This document shows positions 1 through 8,581 of a DNA stretch of 64,000 bases, piece by piece. Under the pieces are notes generated by a model that ran no database searches, was not told the origin of the DNA, and worked only from the letters and a program-made list of their open reading frames with translations. The stretch is from Lachnospiraceae bacterium (lineage in GTDB: Bacteria > Bacillota > Clostridia > Lachnospirales > Lachnospiraceae), in the NCBI GenBank assembly GCA_910573755.1, contig CAJTBO010000003.1:1-64000 (forward strand), written 5' to 3'. Every line of letters begins with the position of its first letter. The first letter of the stretch is position 1. The position numbers and the translations under genes are program-made.

Positions 1-90
1 TTACTGTGAAACATAATCTTCCGGGTAGCCAAAAAAGCGCAGACTGCCCCTATCAAGCTTAAAAGAAGTTTTTGACCCTGTCTGGAAGAC

Positions 91-1326
91 TCAGGCGGCA
101 ACTACCGGGGCTTCCCAACCAAGTGCTTTTAACTTTTTCAGATACGCATTGATTTTGCGTTCTTTGTTGAACTGGTTATAATAATCAGCTCCAAGATCCT
201 TGAACACCACTCCGTCTTTGAGGATATGGTAAATGGCTATGAGCATGGAATGGGCAACTGCGACATAGGCCCTCTTCTTTCCCCTGTGGGAGCTGATCCT
301 CATGAACTGCGCATGGAAATAGGACTTTTTATTCTTTACAGCTGAATGCGCGCAGGTAATCAGGGTTGTCCGCAAAAGGGAGTTCCCTTTTCTGGTCTTG
401 CCGGACTTCCTCTTCCTGGCGCTTTCATTATCACCAGGGCATAATCCGGCCCATGACGAGATATGCCTGTCCGTAGGAAAACGTTCCATATCCGTGCCAA
501 TGACGGAAATGATGGCCTGCGCGCTGGTATTCCCTATACCAGTCACATCCTGGATGGCATGGGAAGCCTGTTTTTCCTCCGGCTTCATGAAGTTGTCAAT
601 CTCATCATTCAGATTTTTGATGTGGATATTAAGCTCGTCCAGGTGTACCAGAAGCTCCTTCATCATCCGGCGCTGGAGAGGGCTCATCACACCATTGAGG
701 TCGTCTATGATCTGCTCCTTGGTGGCCTTGAGATTATGGGCGATGATCTTCTGTTCATACATCTCATCATATTTCGGTCCATCCACGGACGCCCCGGTGA
801 GAAGATACTCCAGGATGTTGCGCGCGCTCTTGCCGTTGATATCCGACACAGTACCGGACAGCTTGATGTTGGCGCCTTCCAGCATCTTCTGGAGGCGGTT
901 GAGCTCCCTGGTGCGTTCACCAACAAGGCTCTTGCGGTAACGGACCAGCTCACGCAGTTCCCGCTGCTCTTTATCAGGGATGTAACTGGGCTGGAGCAGC
1001 CCATGCTGAAGAAGATCCGCAATCCATTCAGCATCCCTGACATCTGTCTTGCGTCCTGGGACAGCTTTCATATGGCGGGCATTGACCACCATAGCGTTCA
1101 GGCCGGAGGATTCAAGGATGTTATACAGAGGCTTCCAATAAGATGCCGTGCTCTCCATTGCGGTCATTTCACAGCCGCCGTCTTTGAGCCAGTCAGCCAT
1201 TTCGAGAAGTTCTCTGGTTGTTGCGCCAAACTCCCGTATCTCCTGCTTATTGCCTTTTCGAAAGCAGGCAACGATGAGTTTTTTGTGCACGTCAATACCA
1301 CAACAATTGTCGTAAATTCTATCCAT
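91..1326 (-). mobile_element. IS110-family transposase (DEDD recombinase)
   Basis: This 411-residue protein matches the IS110 family. Its N-terminal RuvC-like DEDD domain shows D12 (in GIDVHKK), E58 (in AMEST) and D95/D98 (in TDVRDAEW). A central coiled region (about 130-250) is followed by a C-terminal Transposase_20 domain with the helix-hairpin-helix stretch VTGIGNTSAQ (261-270) and the Ser-containing motif SSWAGLCPG (about 290). The ATG is preceded by AGGAGG at a 7-nt spacing. Length and both domains look complete, so the enzyme is probably functional. IS110 enzymes move a circular intermediate guided by a bridge RNA and usually leave no target duplications or terminal inverted repeats, so I could not fix the element's ends. 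It lies just downstream of the last truncated rhs module, where that module's immunity gene would be expected. Confidence 0.95.
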
Positions 1327-1470
1327 AAAGGCACCTCCTGGGTAAATTTACGGCACGGTACTCTGTCTGTTATCATTTTACTGTACGTCCTTCTGCCGTA
1401 AGAGGCTGGACAGGTGGTGGTGCAAATGAGAGTACCTGAAATCAGTTTAGAAAACGGGCTGCAGGCCCAA
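1327..1470 (-). ncRNA. Candidate IS110 bridge-RNA region
   Basis: About 145 nt of non-coding DNA lie between the transposase start and the terminator of the neighbouring rhs module, on the side where IS110-group elements encode their bridge RNA. Two 8-bp inverted repeats are visible: GGTACTCT (1357-1364) with AGAGTACC (1429-1436), and TTACGGCA (1348-1355) with TGCCGTAA (1394-1401). In transcript order they interleave, so they would form either a pseudoknot or two alternative folds. A short GGGC/GCCC hairpin lies near 1456-1468. The RNA assignment is inferred from family knowledge and position. Exact ends are unknown. Confidence 0.4.
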
Positions 1471-1483
1471 AATTAAAACGATC

Positions 1484-1516
1484 TTTGCCGTTGGTTATAG
1501 TATAGACAATGGCAAA
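1484..1516 (-). terminator. Intrinsic terminator after rhs module 5
   Basis: TTTGCCGTTG (1484-1493) pairs with CAATGGCAAA (1507-1516) with one G-T mismatch position. On the minus strand the hairpin is followed by GATCGTTTTAATTTT. It sits just after the stop of the module ending at 1524, so it probably terminates that gene and marks the host side of the IS110 boundary. Confidence 0.6.
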
Positions 1517-1523
1517 AACAAAT

Positions 1524-3101
1524 TCAATAACCTATCGCTTGCACAGTTTCATTTATGGTGGTGCCAAATGTGGGGCATGAGGGTTTAGAAACTGTTGCTT
1601 GCATTTTCACTGGCAATGCAAGTTCTGGTTTTGCTGAAAAAGTAATTCCAATATAAACTGATCCATCTCGTGCAGTTGCAAATGAAATATCTACAGTTCC
1701 AGATAGCGGGAACCCAAATGCAGCTCCATTTATACCACCGCCAAAAGATGCTGCATATCCTTCCAGATCCCAAATTTCTTCTGCATTGTATACACTTACA
1801 CTCCCACCATGAAATCCTATAGCTGGGAATCCTCCGCCTACTGCATCATAATTGAGTAATCCATAATTACCTTTACCATCTATTACAAACTGTGAACCTG
1901 ATGCAGCTTTAATTCCAAATGACAATGCCACCTCATATCCAAATGCCAATACCCATAATCCATTTGGATCAAAGTAGTTGATCGGATCGCCATAACAGTA
2001 CTGATACCAGTTCCCGCCATCCTTCACCGGATCCATCGCAAGCCAGGTGCGGTTATTCGCATCGTAGAACCTCGCCTCTGCAAAATAGATATCCAGCGTC
2101 GTGTCATAGATATGGCCGGTAAACGTAGCAAAGACATAGTTCCCGTGGTCATTATTCAACAGCTTGTTCGGGCTTTCCGGCATCCCCCACGCGTCGTAGG
2201 TCAGCTCCGCAAAGCTCTGGCCGTTTGCTTTCGTGTAATACCGGGTATTGCCCATCACATCTTCATGGACATACAGGGTTCTCTCCCAGTTCCCCTTGTC
2301 TGTGAACTGTTCGATCCTCTCGCTCCCCGCATATACATGCTTCTGTTCATACTCTAACTGCCCGTTTCCTTCGGCAAATACCATCAGGTCATCGTTCTCA
2401 AAGCTGGTATAATCGATCACGTAATCGCGGGCATATACTTTCCCGGCGTGGGTGGTATGGGTGTTATTTACGCGCAGACCTAATCCGTTGTAGGTGTAGG
2501 CGGATTTATCGCCCTTCCAGTTGGTGCCCTCCGCCATGCGGTTTGTCTCGTCGTACAGGTAGGAGCGGCTTGCCTTTTTCCCGATCTCCGCTGTACGGTT
2601 GCCCCGCTTGTCATAAGTATAATTATAAGATTCGTTGCCCTCCTTTTTCTTTGTCAGCTGGTTTAATTCGTTATACTGATAGTCTACCACTTTGTTTTTG
2701 GTCTTTTCAAGTACCAGATTTCCCAGCGTGTCGTAGGTATAAGTGGTTGTCGTCCCGGCGATATTACTGCTGGTCATACGGTTTAAATTGTCATAGCCGT
2801 ACTTATGGGTTCCTTTATTCGCCTTGTTTGCCTTTTTATCCGTGCTGTCCTCGGTGCCCGGGTTGTCCGGTTTTTCGGGCTTGTTCGGATTATCCGGCTT
2901 TTCTATTTTTTCCCCGCGGTTTAATCCCGGAGGCGTATTGCCGCCCGGATTGACGATAGTTCCGTCCTCATCCTCGGTCTGACCCGGAGGGATCTGCCCG
3001 TTGTCGGCTTCGGCAGCATCCACAGTCTTCATGATATTTCCATTTCCGTCTAGTATATATTCCGTGGTACACAGGAGAATATGCTTGACTAAAGTATACA
3101 T
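1524..3101 (-). CDS. Truncated Rhs module 5 with Gly-rich C-terminal tip, no immunity gene
   Basis: 525 residues. Residues from about 14 (YILDGNGNIMKTVDAAE) match an internal part of the full-length Rhs protein, then jump directly to its later linker (GQIPPGQTEDEDGTIVNPGG). This is an internal deletion of about 1 kb relative to the intact gene. YD repeats and the Rhs core follow, ending in the FDPNGLW cleavage-type motif. Unlike the other modules it lacks the hydrophobic pre-toxin segment. The last about 140 residues are a Gly/Ala/Phe-rich sequence that I do not recognise. There is no signal peptide and no good ribosome binding site at the ATG. No immunity-like gene follows before the IS110 element. 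It is probably a silent or decaying cassette rather than an expressed protein. Confidence 0.7.
   Translation of the reverse strand: MYTLVKHILLCTTEYILDGNGNIMKTVDAAEADNGQIPPGQTEDEDGTIVNPGGNTPPGLNRGEKIEKPDNPNKPEKPDNPGTEDSTDKKANKANKGTHKYGYDNLNRMTSSNIAGTTTTYTYDTLGNLVLEKTKNKVVDYQYNELNQLTKKKEGNESYNYTYDKRGNRTAEIGKKASRSYLYDETNRMAEGTNWKGDKSAYTYNGLGLRVNNTHTTHAGKVYARDYVIDYTSFENDDLMVFAEGNGQLEYEQKHVYAGSERIEQFTDKGNWERTLYVHEDVMGNTRYYTKANGQSFAELTYDAWGMPESPNKLLNNDHGNYVFATFTGHIYDTTLDIYFAEARFYDANNRTWLAMDPVKDGGNWYQYCYGDPINYFDPNGLWVLAFGYEVALSFGIKAASGSQFVIDGKGNYGLLNYDAVGGGFPAIGFHGGSVSVYNAEEIWDLEGYAASFGGGINGAAFGFPLSGTVDISFATARDGSVYIGITFSAKPELALPVKMQATVSKPSCPTFGTTINETVQAIGY
1978..3045 (-). repeat. Rhs core repeat, copy 5
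   Basis: Near-identical at DNA level to the Rhs core of the full-length gene (about 11130-12170): Pro/Gly linker, last YD repeats and core. The similarity ends at the DPNG motif, earlier than in the other copies, so the pre-toxin segment is absent. The left junction also contains a fused piece of the full-length gene from around 13215-13270. Confidence 0.8.
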
Positions 3102-3133
3102 TCACTTTTATTTCTATAACTTCATTATGAAGT

Positions 3134-3177
3134 TGCTAAAAAGAAGGAACAAATAAATCTGCTCCTTCTTTTTAGCA
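3134..3177 (-). terminator. Terminator after rhs module 4
   Basis: A perfect 15-bp stem, TGCTAAAAAGAAGGA (3134-3148) with TCCTTCTTTTTAGCA (3163-3177), around a 14-nt loop. It sits just after the 138-residue immunity candidate and before the next module, so it would stop read-through on the minus strand. Confidence 0.75.
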
Positions 3178-3236
3178 TCAAAAATAATTAACAATTTATA
3201 TTATGTTTCGTCAGGAAATTTTCTGCAAATCTCCAC

Positions 3237-3653
3237 TTAAATAGTTGCAAAATACAAATCATCCAAGCTAAAACTACTTGTATCAACTGCTCCTTCTGAT
3301 GTATGCCAATACAATTCAGGTATTGTCTGTTTTAAATTTGTCAAATCAATAAACCAATTTTCTGAATAATAATCATCAACAAAAACAATTTCCAACATAT
3401 CTATGACATTTTTTATTTTACTGAATTTATATGTTTTTCTAACAAAAACTATTCCTATCTTAGCACTTGCCATGCATACAATGCCATCTTTTTTATTAGA
3501 AAATCTTGCCCATTCTTCTCCTGCACCATCATCCCAATCTAATTCCAAATTACTATCAGCTAATTGAATTTTTATAAGTAATTCTTTAAATTCATTATTT
3601 AAAAATATCTTCTTATCTCTTGCTCTTTTCAGTATTTCCATCATATTTTCCAT
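3237..3653 (-). CDS. Candidate immunity protein of rhs module 4
   Basis: 138 residues starting MENMMEILKRARDKK. I chose this ATG because AGAGG lies upstream; the frame is open to 3725, but that would overlap the toxin gene. The protein is small, cytosolic, acidic and rich in aromatic residues (LDWDDGAGEEW, DYYSENWFIDL), with no signal peptide. The start is 19 nt after the stop of the truncated rhs gene, the standard place for a cognate immunity gene. I do not recognise the family. The immunity role is inferred from position and size. Its A+T richness contrasts with the GC-richer rhs core, as is usual for horizontally shuffled toxin-immunity tips. Confidence 0.65.
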   Translation of the reverse strand: MENMMEILKRARDKKIFLNNEFKELLIKIQLADSNLELDWDDGAGEEWARFSNKKDGIVCMASAKIGIVFVRKTYKFSKIKNVIDMLEIVFVDDYYSENWFIDLTNLKQTIPELYWHTSEGAVDTSSFSLDDLYFATI

Positions 3654-3672
3654 TTTCTCTATACCTCTAACT

Positions 3673-5256
3673 TTATGGATTTCCGGGACATCCATGAACA
3701 TACCCTGTTTTGGTTCTATATACATTAATATAACTAGTCAATTCACCTTTTCCTGTTACTCCTACATATCCATTTGTAACTGGAACTTTTGCCTTATTCT
3801 CAAAATCAATTGAATTACCTGTACTTGCCTCCCATAAATTATTTGCATCTGCATAAGCCGATGCATCTAATACGGCCTTGTTTGCATCCACATCATACAA
3901 AAACTGACTTTTATTCGGATTTTTTCCGTCCACATGGATCAACATATCTTTTTGATTTAATGTATATGTTCCATTAGTTAGTTCCCCTTTTTTATTTGTT
4001 GTAATTTCGGGTGCTTCAAATGCATTAGGCGTGCCACTCCCAAAAGTACCACCTTTCCCATAACCGGCTTTTTCCGCCATATTGATCTCACTCTCCATAT
4101 TAAAACTACGGAAAGTGGCTGTTCCGGCACTTGCTATCAGGGTTGCCGCTGTTTCCAGCGTGTAGTACAAGTCTTCATTTCCGGCAAAATATTTATCTCG
4201 GACATAATTGACAGACGCCTTATCGCTTCCCACTGTGCCGTAACTCACATCCTGCAATGCCTCTGCCGCATCCGATAGCCCAAAGGTCAATGCTGCTAAT
4301 CCCGCCGCAAACGTTCCAACTGTAACTAAAGCAGTACCCGCTGTTACGGTTCCTGCAAGCAGTCCCATCACTGCCGGAAGTGCCGCTCCGCCGGTCGCAA
4401 CTACAGCCGCAATGCCGATCGCCAATACCACCGCTGCACTCGCGCCTTTCAGGACACCCGTCCCGACACGGTTCCAGTCGATATTATCCACAAACCCGGA
4501 TACTTTCCCTTTCAGGTCCCGGATGCCTGACTGCATCTGCTCCGCCAGTTCATTCACATCCACGCATCCGCCAAAGGGGGAGAATCCCGCCAGCCCTGTC
4601 GGATCATAGAAGGTCGTCGGATTGCTGTAGCAGTACTGATACCAGTTCCCGCCATCCTTCACCGGATCTATCGCAAGCCAGGTGCGGTTGTTCGCATCGT
4701 AGAACCTCGCCTCAGCAAAGTAAATATCCAGTGTCGTATCGTAGATATGCCCGGTAAAGGTTGCAAAGACATAGTTCCCATGGTCGTTATTCAACAGCTT
4801 GTTCGGACTCTCCGGCATCCCCCATGCGTCGTAGGTCAGCTCCGCAAAGCTCTGTCCGTTTGCCTTCGTGTAATACCGGGTATTGCCCATCACATCCTCA
4901 TGGACATACAGCGTCCTCTCCCAGTTCCCTTTATCCGTGAACTGTTCGATCCTCTCGCTTCCCGCATATACATGCTTCTGTTCATACTCTAACTGCCCGT
5001 TTCCTTCGGCGAATACCATCAGGTCATCGTTCTCAAAGCTGGTATAATCGATCACGTAATCGCGGGCGTATACTTTCCCGGCGTGAGTGGTATGGGTGTT
5101 ATTAACGCGTAAGCCTAATCCGTTGTAAGTGTAGGCGGATTTGTCACCCTTCCAGTTAGTGCCTTCCGCCATGCGGTTTGTCTCGTCATACAGGTAGGAA
5201 CGGCTTGCCTTCTCTTCTACCTCTGCTGTACGGTTACCACACTTATCATATGGCAA
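3673..5256 (-). CDS. Truncated Rhs module 4 with unrecognised C-terminal toxin tip
   Basis: 527 residues. Similarity to the full-length Rhs protein starts almost at the first residue (YDKCGNRTAEVEEKASRSYLYDE) and runs through the YD repeats, the Rhs core with FYDPTGLAG (putative self-cleavage region) and the hydrophobic Ala/Gly-rich pre-toxin segment, to the FNMESEIN boundary. The remaining about 135 residues are unique. They include NQKDMLIHVDGKNPNKSQF, YDVDANKAVLDASAYAD and a C-terminal YINVYRTKTGYVHGCPGNP with His and Cys that could be catalytic. I do not recognise this tip family. There is no signal peptide and no visible promoter. It is followed by its own small immunity candidate and a terminator. 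It is probably a silent donor cassette. Confidence 0.75.
   Translation of the reverse strand: MPYDKCGNRTAEVEEKASRSYLYDETNRMAEGTNWKGDKSAYTYNGLGLRVNNTHTTHAGKVYARDYVIDYTSFENDDLMVFAEGNGQLEYEQKHVYAGSERIEQFTDKGNWERTLYVHEDVMGNTRYYTKANGQSFAELTYDAWGMPESPNKLLNNDHGNYVFATFTGHIYDTTLDIYFAEARFYDANNRTWLAIDPVKDGGNWYQYCYSNPTTFYDPTGLAGFSPFGGCVDVNELAEQMQSGIRDLKGKVSGFVDNIDWNRVGTGVLKGASAAVVLAIGIAAVVATGGAALPAVMGLLAGTVTAGTALVTVGTFAAGLAALTFGLSDAAEALQDVSYGTVGSDKASVNYVRDKYFAGNEDLYYTLETAATLIASAGTATFRSFNMESEINMAEKAGYGKGGTFGSGTPNAFEAPEITTNKKGELTNGTYTLNQKDMLIHVDGKNPNKSQFLYDVDANKAVLDASAYADANNLWEASTGNSIDFENKAKVPVTNGYVGVTGKGELTSYINVYRTKTGYVHGCPGNP
4081..5252 (-). repeat. Rhs core plus pre-toxin repeat, copy 4
   Basis: Near-identical to 10620-11790 of the full-length rhs gene. 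It starts abruptly at the YDK-GNR codons near 5252 and ends at the MESEI codons near 4081, beyond which the toxin tips are unrelated. Confidence 0.85.
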
Positions 5257-5271
5257 AAGACTTATTGTTTC

Positions 5272-5311
5272 GTATGATTCCGCTTTTCAAACTCGAAAAG
5301 CAGAATCATAC
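5272..5311. terminator. Hairpin between rhs modules 3 and 4
   Basis: GTATGATTCCGCTTTT (5272-5287) pairs with AAAAGCAGAATCATAC (5296-5311), a 16-bp stem with one mismatch and an 8-nt loop. It separates the Imm11-like gene (ends 5462) from module 4. No clear U-tract follows on the minus strand, so it may be a weak terminator or only a boundary hairpin. Confidence 0.5.
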
Positions 5312-5461
5312 TCAATAGGCTTAAATATATAAAATCAAGACTACCTACTTTTTGTACCACCCGCACGCGCACTATACAGATTGCAACATGTGTGTTTAGC
5401 TATTTCTCCGTTCAAAATGGAAAGCAATTTGGTATTTCCAAAAATATGACAATTATTATCA

Positions 5462-6064
5462 CTATTTTTGTTCATAAAAAGTAAACCCTATCCACTGATT
5501 ATCTTCTGTAAGTTTCTTTATTTGTTCTGAAACATATATTGCTGATACACTTTTATTACATCGGAATATGTCATAATCCGAGCAAATACTCTTATCTAAA
5601 AAGGTTTCCATAGGCATAAAAGTATAAAAATCGTATTTCTCATTATACTTATATTTACTTTTTTCCATATCGAATGCATTAATAAAATTTACAATATACA
5701 TTAGAACATAATTATTGTTAATTTTCTGCGTAACTACATCAATCAGCTTAATTGGAAAGTATTGTAATCCTCTTATTCCTTTTTTAACAAACTCTTCCAT
5801 AACTCTAATATGAATAATGGGCCACCTTTTCACATTCAACAGATAATCACTTTCCAGATTGGAGGCTTCTGAACTATAGTAAAACTCAACATTTGGCCAA
5901 TGATTAATAGAATGTGGAGATAATATAATATTATCAAAAAAACCTTTTTTCACATTCTCATACTCAATTTCATCTATGTTTGTAGCCTCAGCATAGATTG
6001 TGTTGGTTCCGCTTTTTATGGATTCGTCAACTCTATCCATATCAAATGATAATTTATAAAACAT
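5462..6064 (-). CDS. Imm11/DUF1629-like immunity protein of rhs module 3
   Basis: 200 residues, cytosolic. The C-terminal half matches the Imm11 (DUF1629) pattern as I remember it: FPIKLIDV, then VNFINAFDMEKS, then YDIFRCNKSVSAIYVSEQIKKL and a closing WIGFTFYEQ. Imm11-type proteins are known immunity partners of polymorphic toxins. Its ATG lies 4 nt after the stop of the HNH-type toxin module, so the two are a pair. The gene is A+T-rich compared with the rhs core. The family call is good; that it neutralises this particular tip is inferred from adjacency. Confidence 0.75.
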   Translation of the reverse strand: MFYKLSFDMDRVDESIKSGTNTIYAEATNIDEIEYENVKKGFFDNIILSPHSINHWPNVEFYYSSEASNLESDYLLNVKRWPIIHIRVMEEFVKKGIRGLQYFPIKLIDVVTQKINNNYVLMYIVNFINAFDMEKSKYKYNEKYDFYTFMPMETFLDKSICSDYDIFRCNKSVSAIYVSEQIKKLTEDNQWIGFTFYEQK

Positions 6065-6068
6065 TCAC

Positions 6069-7523
6069 TTATTCCTTTAATCCTTTCCAATAACTTGAGT
6101 ATAGCATATTGGGGTTAGCCCGGATAACACTTTTTACATCACTTTCATATAACTCTAAGAAAATCTCCTTGTTTCCGTTTGCTATATTATCAATATTTCT
6201 TACTTCATCTAAAACAAACTCATGATATTCATTAGGATGTCTGCCTTGATGCGGTAACAACTCTTTATTCCAATCATCATCTAAATCTAATCCATATTTA
6301 TCTGTGATATCTTTAAGTGCTTGTGTATATGTCTTACTCTTATTTGTTGAATAATGATGCATTTGTTTAGGCTTAGTTGTATTATTGTTCCAATAAGAAC
6401 TGCTTTCCCCGAAGCCCGTCATCTTCGACGCATTAATCTCACTCTCCATGTTAAAATTGAGGAAAGTAGCTGTTCCGGTACTCGCTATCAAAGTTGATGC
6501 CATCTCCAGCCCATAGTACAGGTCTTCCTTCCCTGTAAACAGCGTATCACTGAGAGGGTTAAAAGATGCCTTACTGCTTCCTTCTAAGCCGTAACTCAGA
6601 TCCTGCAATGCTTCCAGCACATCCGTAAGCCCGAAAGAAACGGATGCTATTCCCGCTGCCAACGTTCCAACCGTGACCATAGCGGTACCCGCTGATACTG
6701 TTCCTGCAAGCAGCCCCGCCACTGCAGGCAGCGCCGCTCCTCCGGTTGCAACGACAGCCGCCACACCGATCACCAGTATCACCGCCGCACCTGCGCCTTT
6801 CAGGATGCCCGTCCCGACACGGTTCCAGTCAACATTATCCACAAATTCGGATATTTTTCCCTTCATATCCCGGAAGCCTGAGTGTAATTTCTCCGCCAGC
6901 TTATTCATGTCCACGCATCCGCCAAAGGGGGAGAATCCTGCCAGCCCTGTCGGATCATAGTAAGTCGTCGGATTGCTGTAGCAGTACTGATACCAGTTCC
7001 CGCCATCCTTCACCGGATCCATCGCCAGCCAGGTACGGCTATTCGCATCGTAGAACCTTGCCTCCGCAAAATAAATATCAAGGGTAGTATCGTATATATG
7101 GCCGGTGAACGTAGCAAAGACATAGTTCCCATGGTCGTTATTCAGCAGCTTGTTCGGGCTCTCCGGCATCCCCCATGCGTCGTAAGTCAGCTCCGCAAAG
7201 CTCTGTCCGTTCGCTTTCGTGTAATACCGGGTATTGCCCATCACATCCTCATGGACATACAGCGTCCTCTCCCAGTTCCCTTTATCCGTGAACTGTTCGA
7301 TCCTCTCGCTTCCCGCATATACATGCTTCTGTTCATACTCTAACTGCCCGTTTCCTTCGGCGAATACCATCAGGTCATCGTTCTCAAAGCTGGTATAATC
7401 GATCACGTAATCGCGGGCGTATACTTTCCCGGCGTGGGTGGTATGGGTGTTGTTAACGCGTAAGCCTAATCCGTTGTAGGTGTAGGCGGATTTATCGCCT
7501 TTCCAGTTAGTACCTTCCACCAT
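6069..7523 (-). CDS. Truncated Rhs module 3 with AHH/HNH-type nuclease tip
   Basis: 484 residues from the first in-frame ATG. Rhs similarity continues in frame upstream to about 7758 (TSSNIAGTTTTYTYD) without a start codon, so the 5' part is missing. The order is YD repeats, Rhs core with YYDPTGLAG, hydrophobic pre-toxin segment, then FNMESEINASK. The tip has HH at 389-390, a DWN at 417-419, LPHQGRH around 423-429 and EYH at 432-434. This His/Asn spacing fits the AHH branch of the HNH/Endonuclease VII superfamily and predicts DNase activity. An Imm11-like gene follows 4 nt later. There is no signal peptide or promoter, so it is probably a silent cassette. Confidence 0.8.
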   Translation of the reverse strand: MVEGTNWKGDKSAYTYNGLGLRVNNTHTTHAGKVYARDYVIDYTSFENDDLMVFAEGNGQLEYEQKHVYAGSERIEQFTDKGNWERTLYVHEDVMGNTRYYTKANGQSFAELTYDAWGMPESPNKLLNNDHGNYVFATFTGHIYDTTLDIYFAEARFYDANSRTWLAMDPVKDGGNWYQYCYSNPTTYYDPTGLAGFSPFGGCVDMNKLAEKLHSGFRDMKGKISEFVDNVDWNRVGTGILKGAGAAVILVIGVAAVVATGGAALPAVAGLLAGTVSAGTAMVTVGTLAAGIASVSFGLTDVLEALQDLSYGLEGSSKASFNPLSDTLFTGKEDLYYGLEMASTLIASTGTATFLNFNMESEINASKMTGFGESSSYWNNNTTKPKQMHHYSTNKSKTYTQALKDITDKYGLDLDDDWNKELLPHQGRHPNEYHEFVLDEVRNIDNIANGNKEIFLELYESDVKSVIRANPNMLYSSYWKGLKE

Positions 7524-7758
7524 GCGGTTCGTCTCGTCATACAGGTAGGAACGGCTTGCTTTCTTCCCGGTCTCCGCTGTACGGTTGCCCCGCTTATCAT
7601 AAGTATAATTATAAGATTCGTTGCCCTCCTTTTTCTTTGTCAGCTGGTTTAATTCGTTATACTGATAGTCTACTACTTTATTCTTGGTCTTTTCAAGTAC
7701 CAGATTTCCCAGTGTATCATAGGTATAGGTGGTTGTCGTCCCGGCGATATTGCTGCTA
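6430..7758 (-). repeat. Rhs core plus pre-toxin repeat, copy 3
   Basis: Near-identical to 10620-11958 of the full-length gene. The left end (7758) falls inside the codons for SSNIAG, just beside the hairpin at 7783-7833. The right end is at the MESEI codons near 6430. Confidence 0.85.
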
Positions 7759-7782
7759 GTTAATCTACCTAAATAAATTAAA

Positions 7783-7833
7783 ATAGAATTAGGGGAATCT
7801 GTTTTTCTTCATACAGAGTCACCCTAATTCTAT
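7783..7833 (-). terminator. Terminator after rhs module 2
   Basis: A perfect 12-bp stem, ATAGAATTAGGG (7783-7794) with CCCTAATTCTAT (7822-7833), extended inward by GAATCTGT/ACAGAGTC with one mismatch. On the minus strand a TTTTAATTT tract follows. It lies directly after the stop of the module 2 immunity gene (7845). Confidence 0.7.
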
Positions 7834-7844
7834 ACAAATACACA

Positions 7845-8555
7845 CTATTTCCCTTTACTTTTTAAAAGATTTTTAATTATCTCATCACTCATAATTTTTA
7901 CAGCATTTTCAGGATAACAAACATCATTATAAGGAATAGCATAAACCTCTTTCCCATTTAATAAAAATTTTAGAATATACTTATCATCTTCTTTATTAAT
8001 CTGATTATAAATCCATGTACTTTTCCTTATAAATCGTTCAACAATTTTATTTCTTGGTATAGACCAATATGAATTAAAATATTCAATAATTAATGTATCA
8101 AATTCTGCCGGAAATTCCGGTTTATAAGTTTCCTTTGCCGGCGTTTCAAAATAATATTGATCATATTTTTTAAACATTATGCCTTCTTTTACAGATTCCT
8201 CACAAATTGCCTGTAATAAATATCCATCATAATATTCGATATGAGGATTATTATTCCTTTTTAACGTATTCGAGACCTTCCACGGATCAATTCCACACCA
8301 TCTGCTTCTATATCCAAAATCCCAATCAATAAACTTTTTTACATTAAAAGCCATACAGCCTTTACCATGCAATCTATAGCTGATTCCTTCCGCTTCAAAT
8401 TCCATTTTTTTACAACATGACCTATATGCAAAAAAATCATACTTATTTTTTAGATTAAGGTTTTCTGAATTATTAATGCTTTTTACCAGAATACGGCATA
8501 CATCTTCCACATCTTTAATATATTCCTTTAAAACAATTTGCAATTCTTCTTCCAT
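7845..8555 (-). CDS. Candidate immunity protein of the ParB-tip rhs module 2
   Basis: 236 residues, cytosolic. I chose the ATG at 8555, preceded by AGAGGATAGG; a GTG lies one codon upstream. The central part reads YRLHGKGCMAF, then FIDWDFGYRSRWCGIDPW, which resembles DUF6896-type proteins that occur beside polymorphic toxins (family call from memory, moderate). The rest is charged and aromatic with no membrane segment. The start is 26 nt after the ParB-like toxin stop, so it is the likely immunity partner. It is A+T-rich relative to the rhs core. Confidence 0.65.
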   Translation of the reverse strand: MEEELQIVLKEYIKDVEDVCRILVKSINNSENLNLKNKYDFFAYRSCCKKMEFEAEGISYRLHGKGCMAFNVKKFIDWDFGYRSRWCGIDPWKVSNTLKRNNNPHIEYYDGYLLQAICEESVKEGIMFKKYDQYYFETPAKETYKPEFPAEFDTLIIEYFNSYWSIPRNKIVERFIRKSTWIYNQINKEDDKYILKFLLNGKEVYAIPYNDVCYPENAVKIMSDEIIKNLLKSKGK

Positions 8556-8581
8556 CACCTATCCTCTTATGATTTTTAATA

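Noticed and set aside
463-1401. Plus-strand open frame of 312 codons
   Set aside because: It is the reverse of the IS110 transposase gene, which has clear catalytic motifs and a ribosome binding site.
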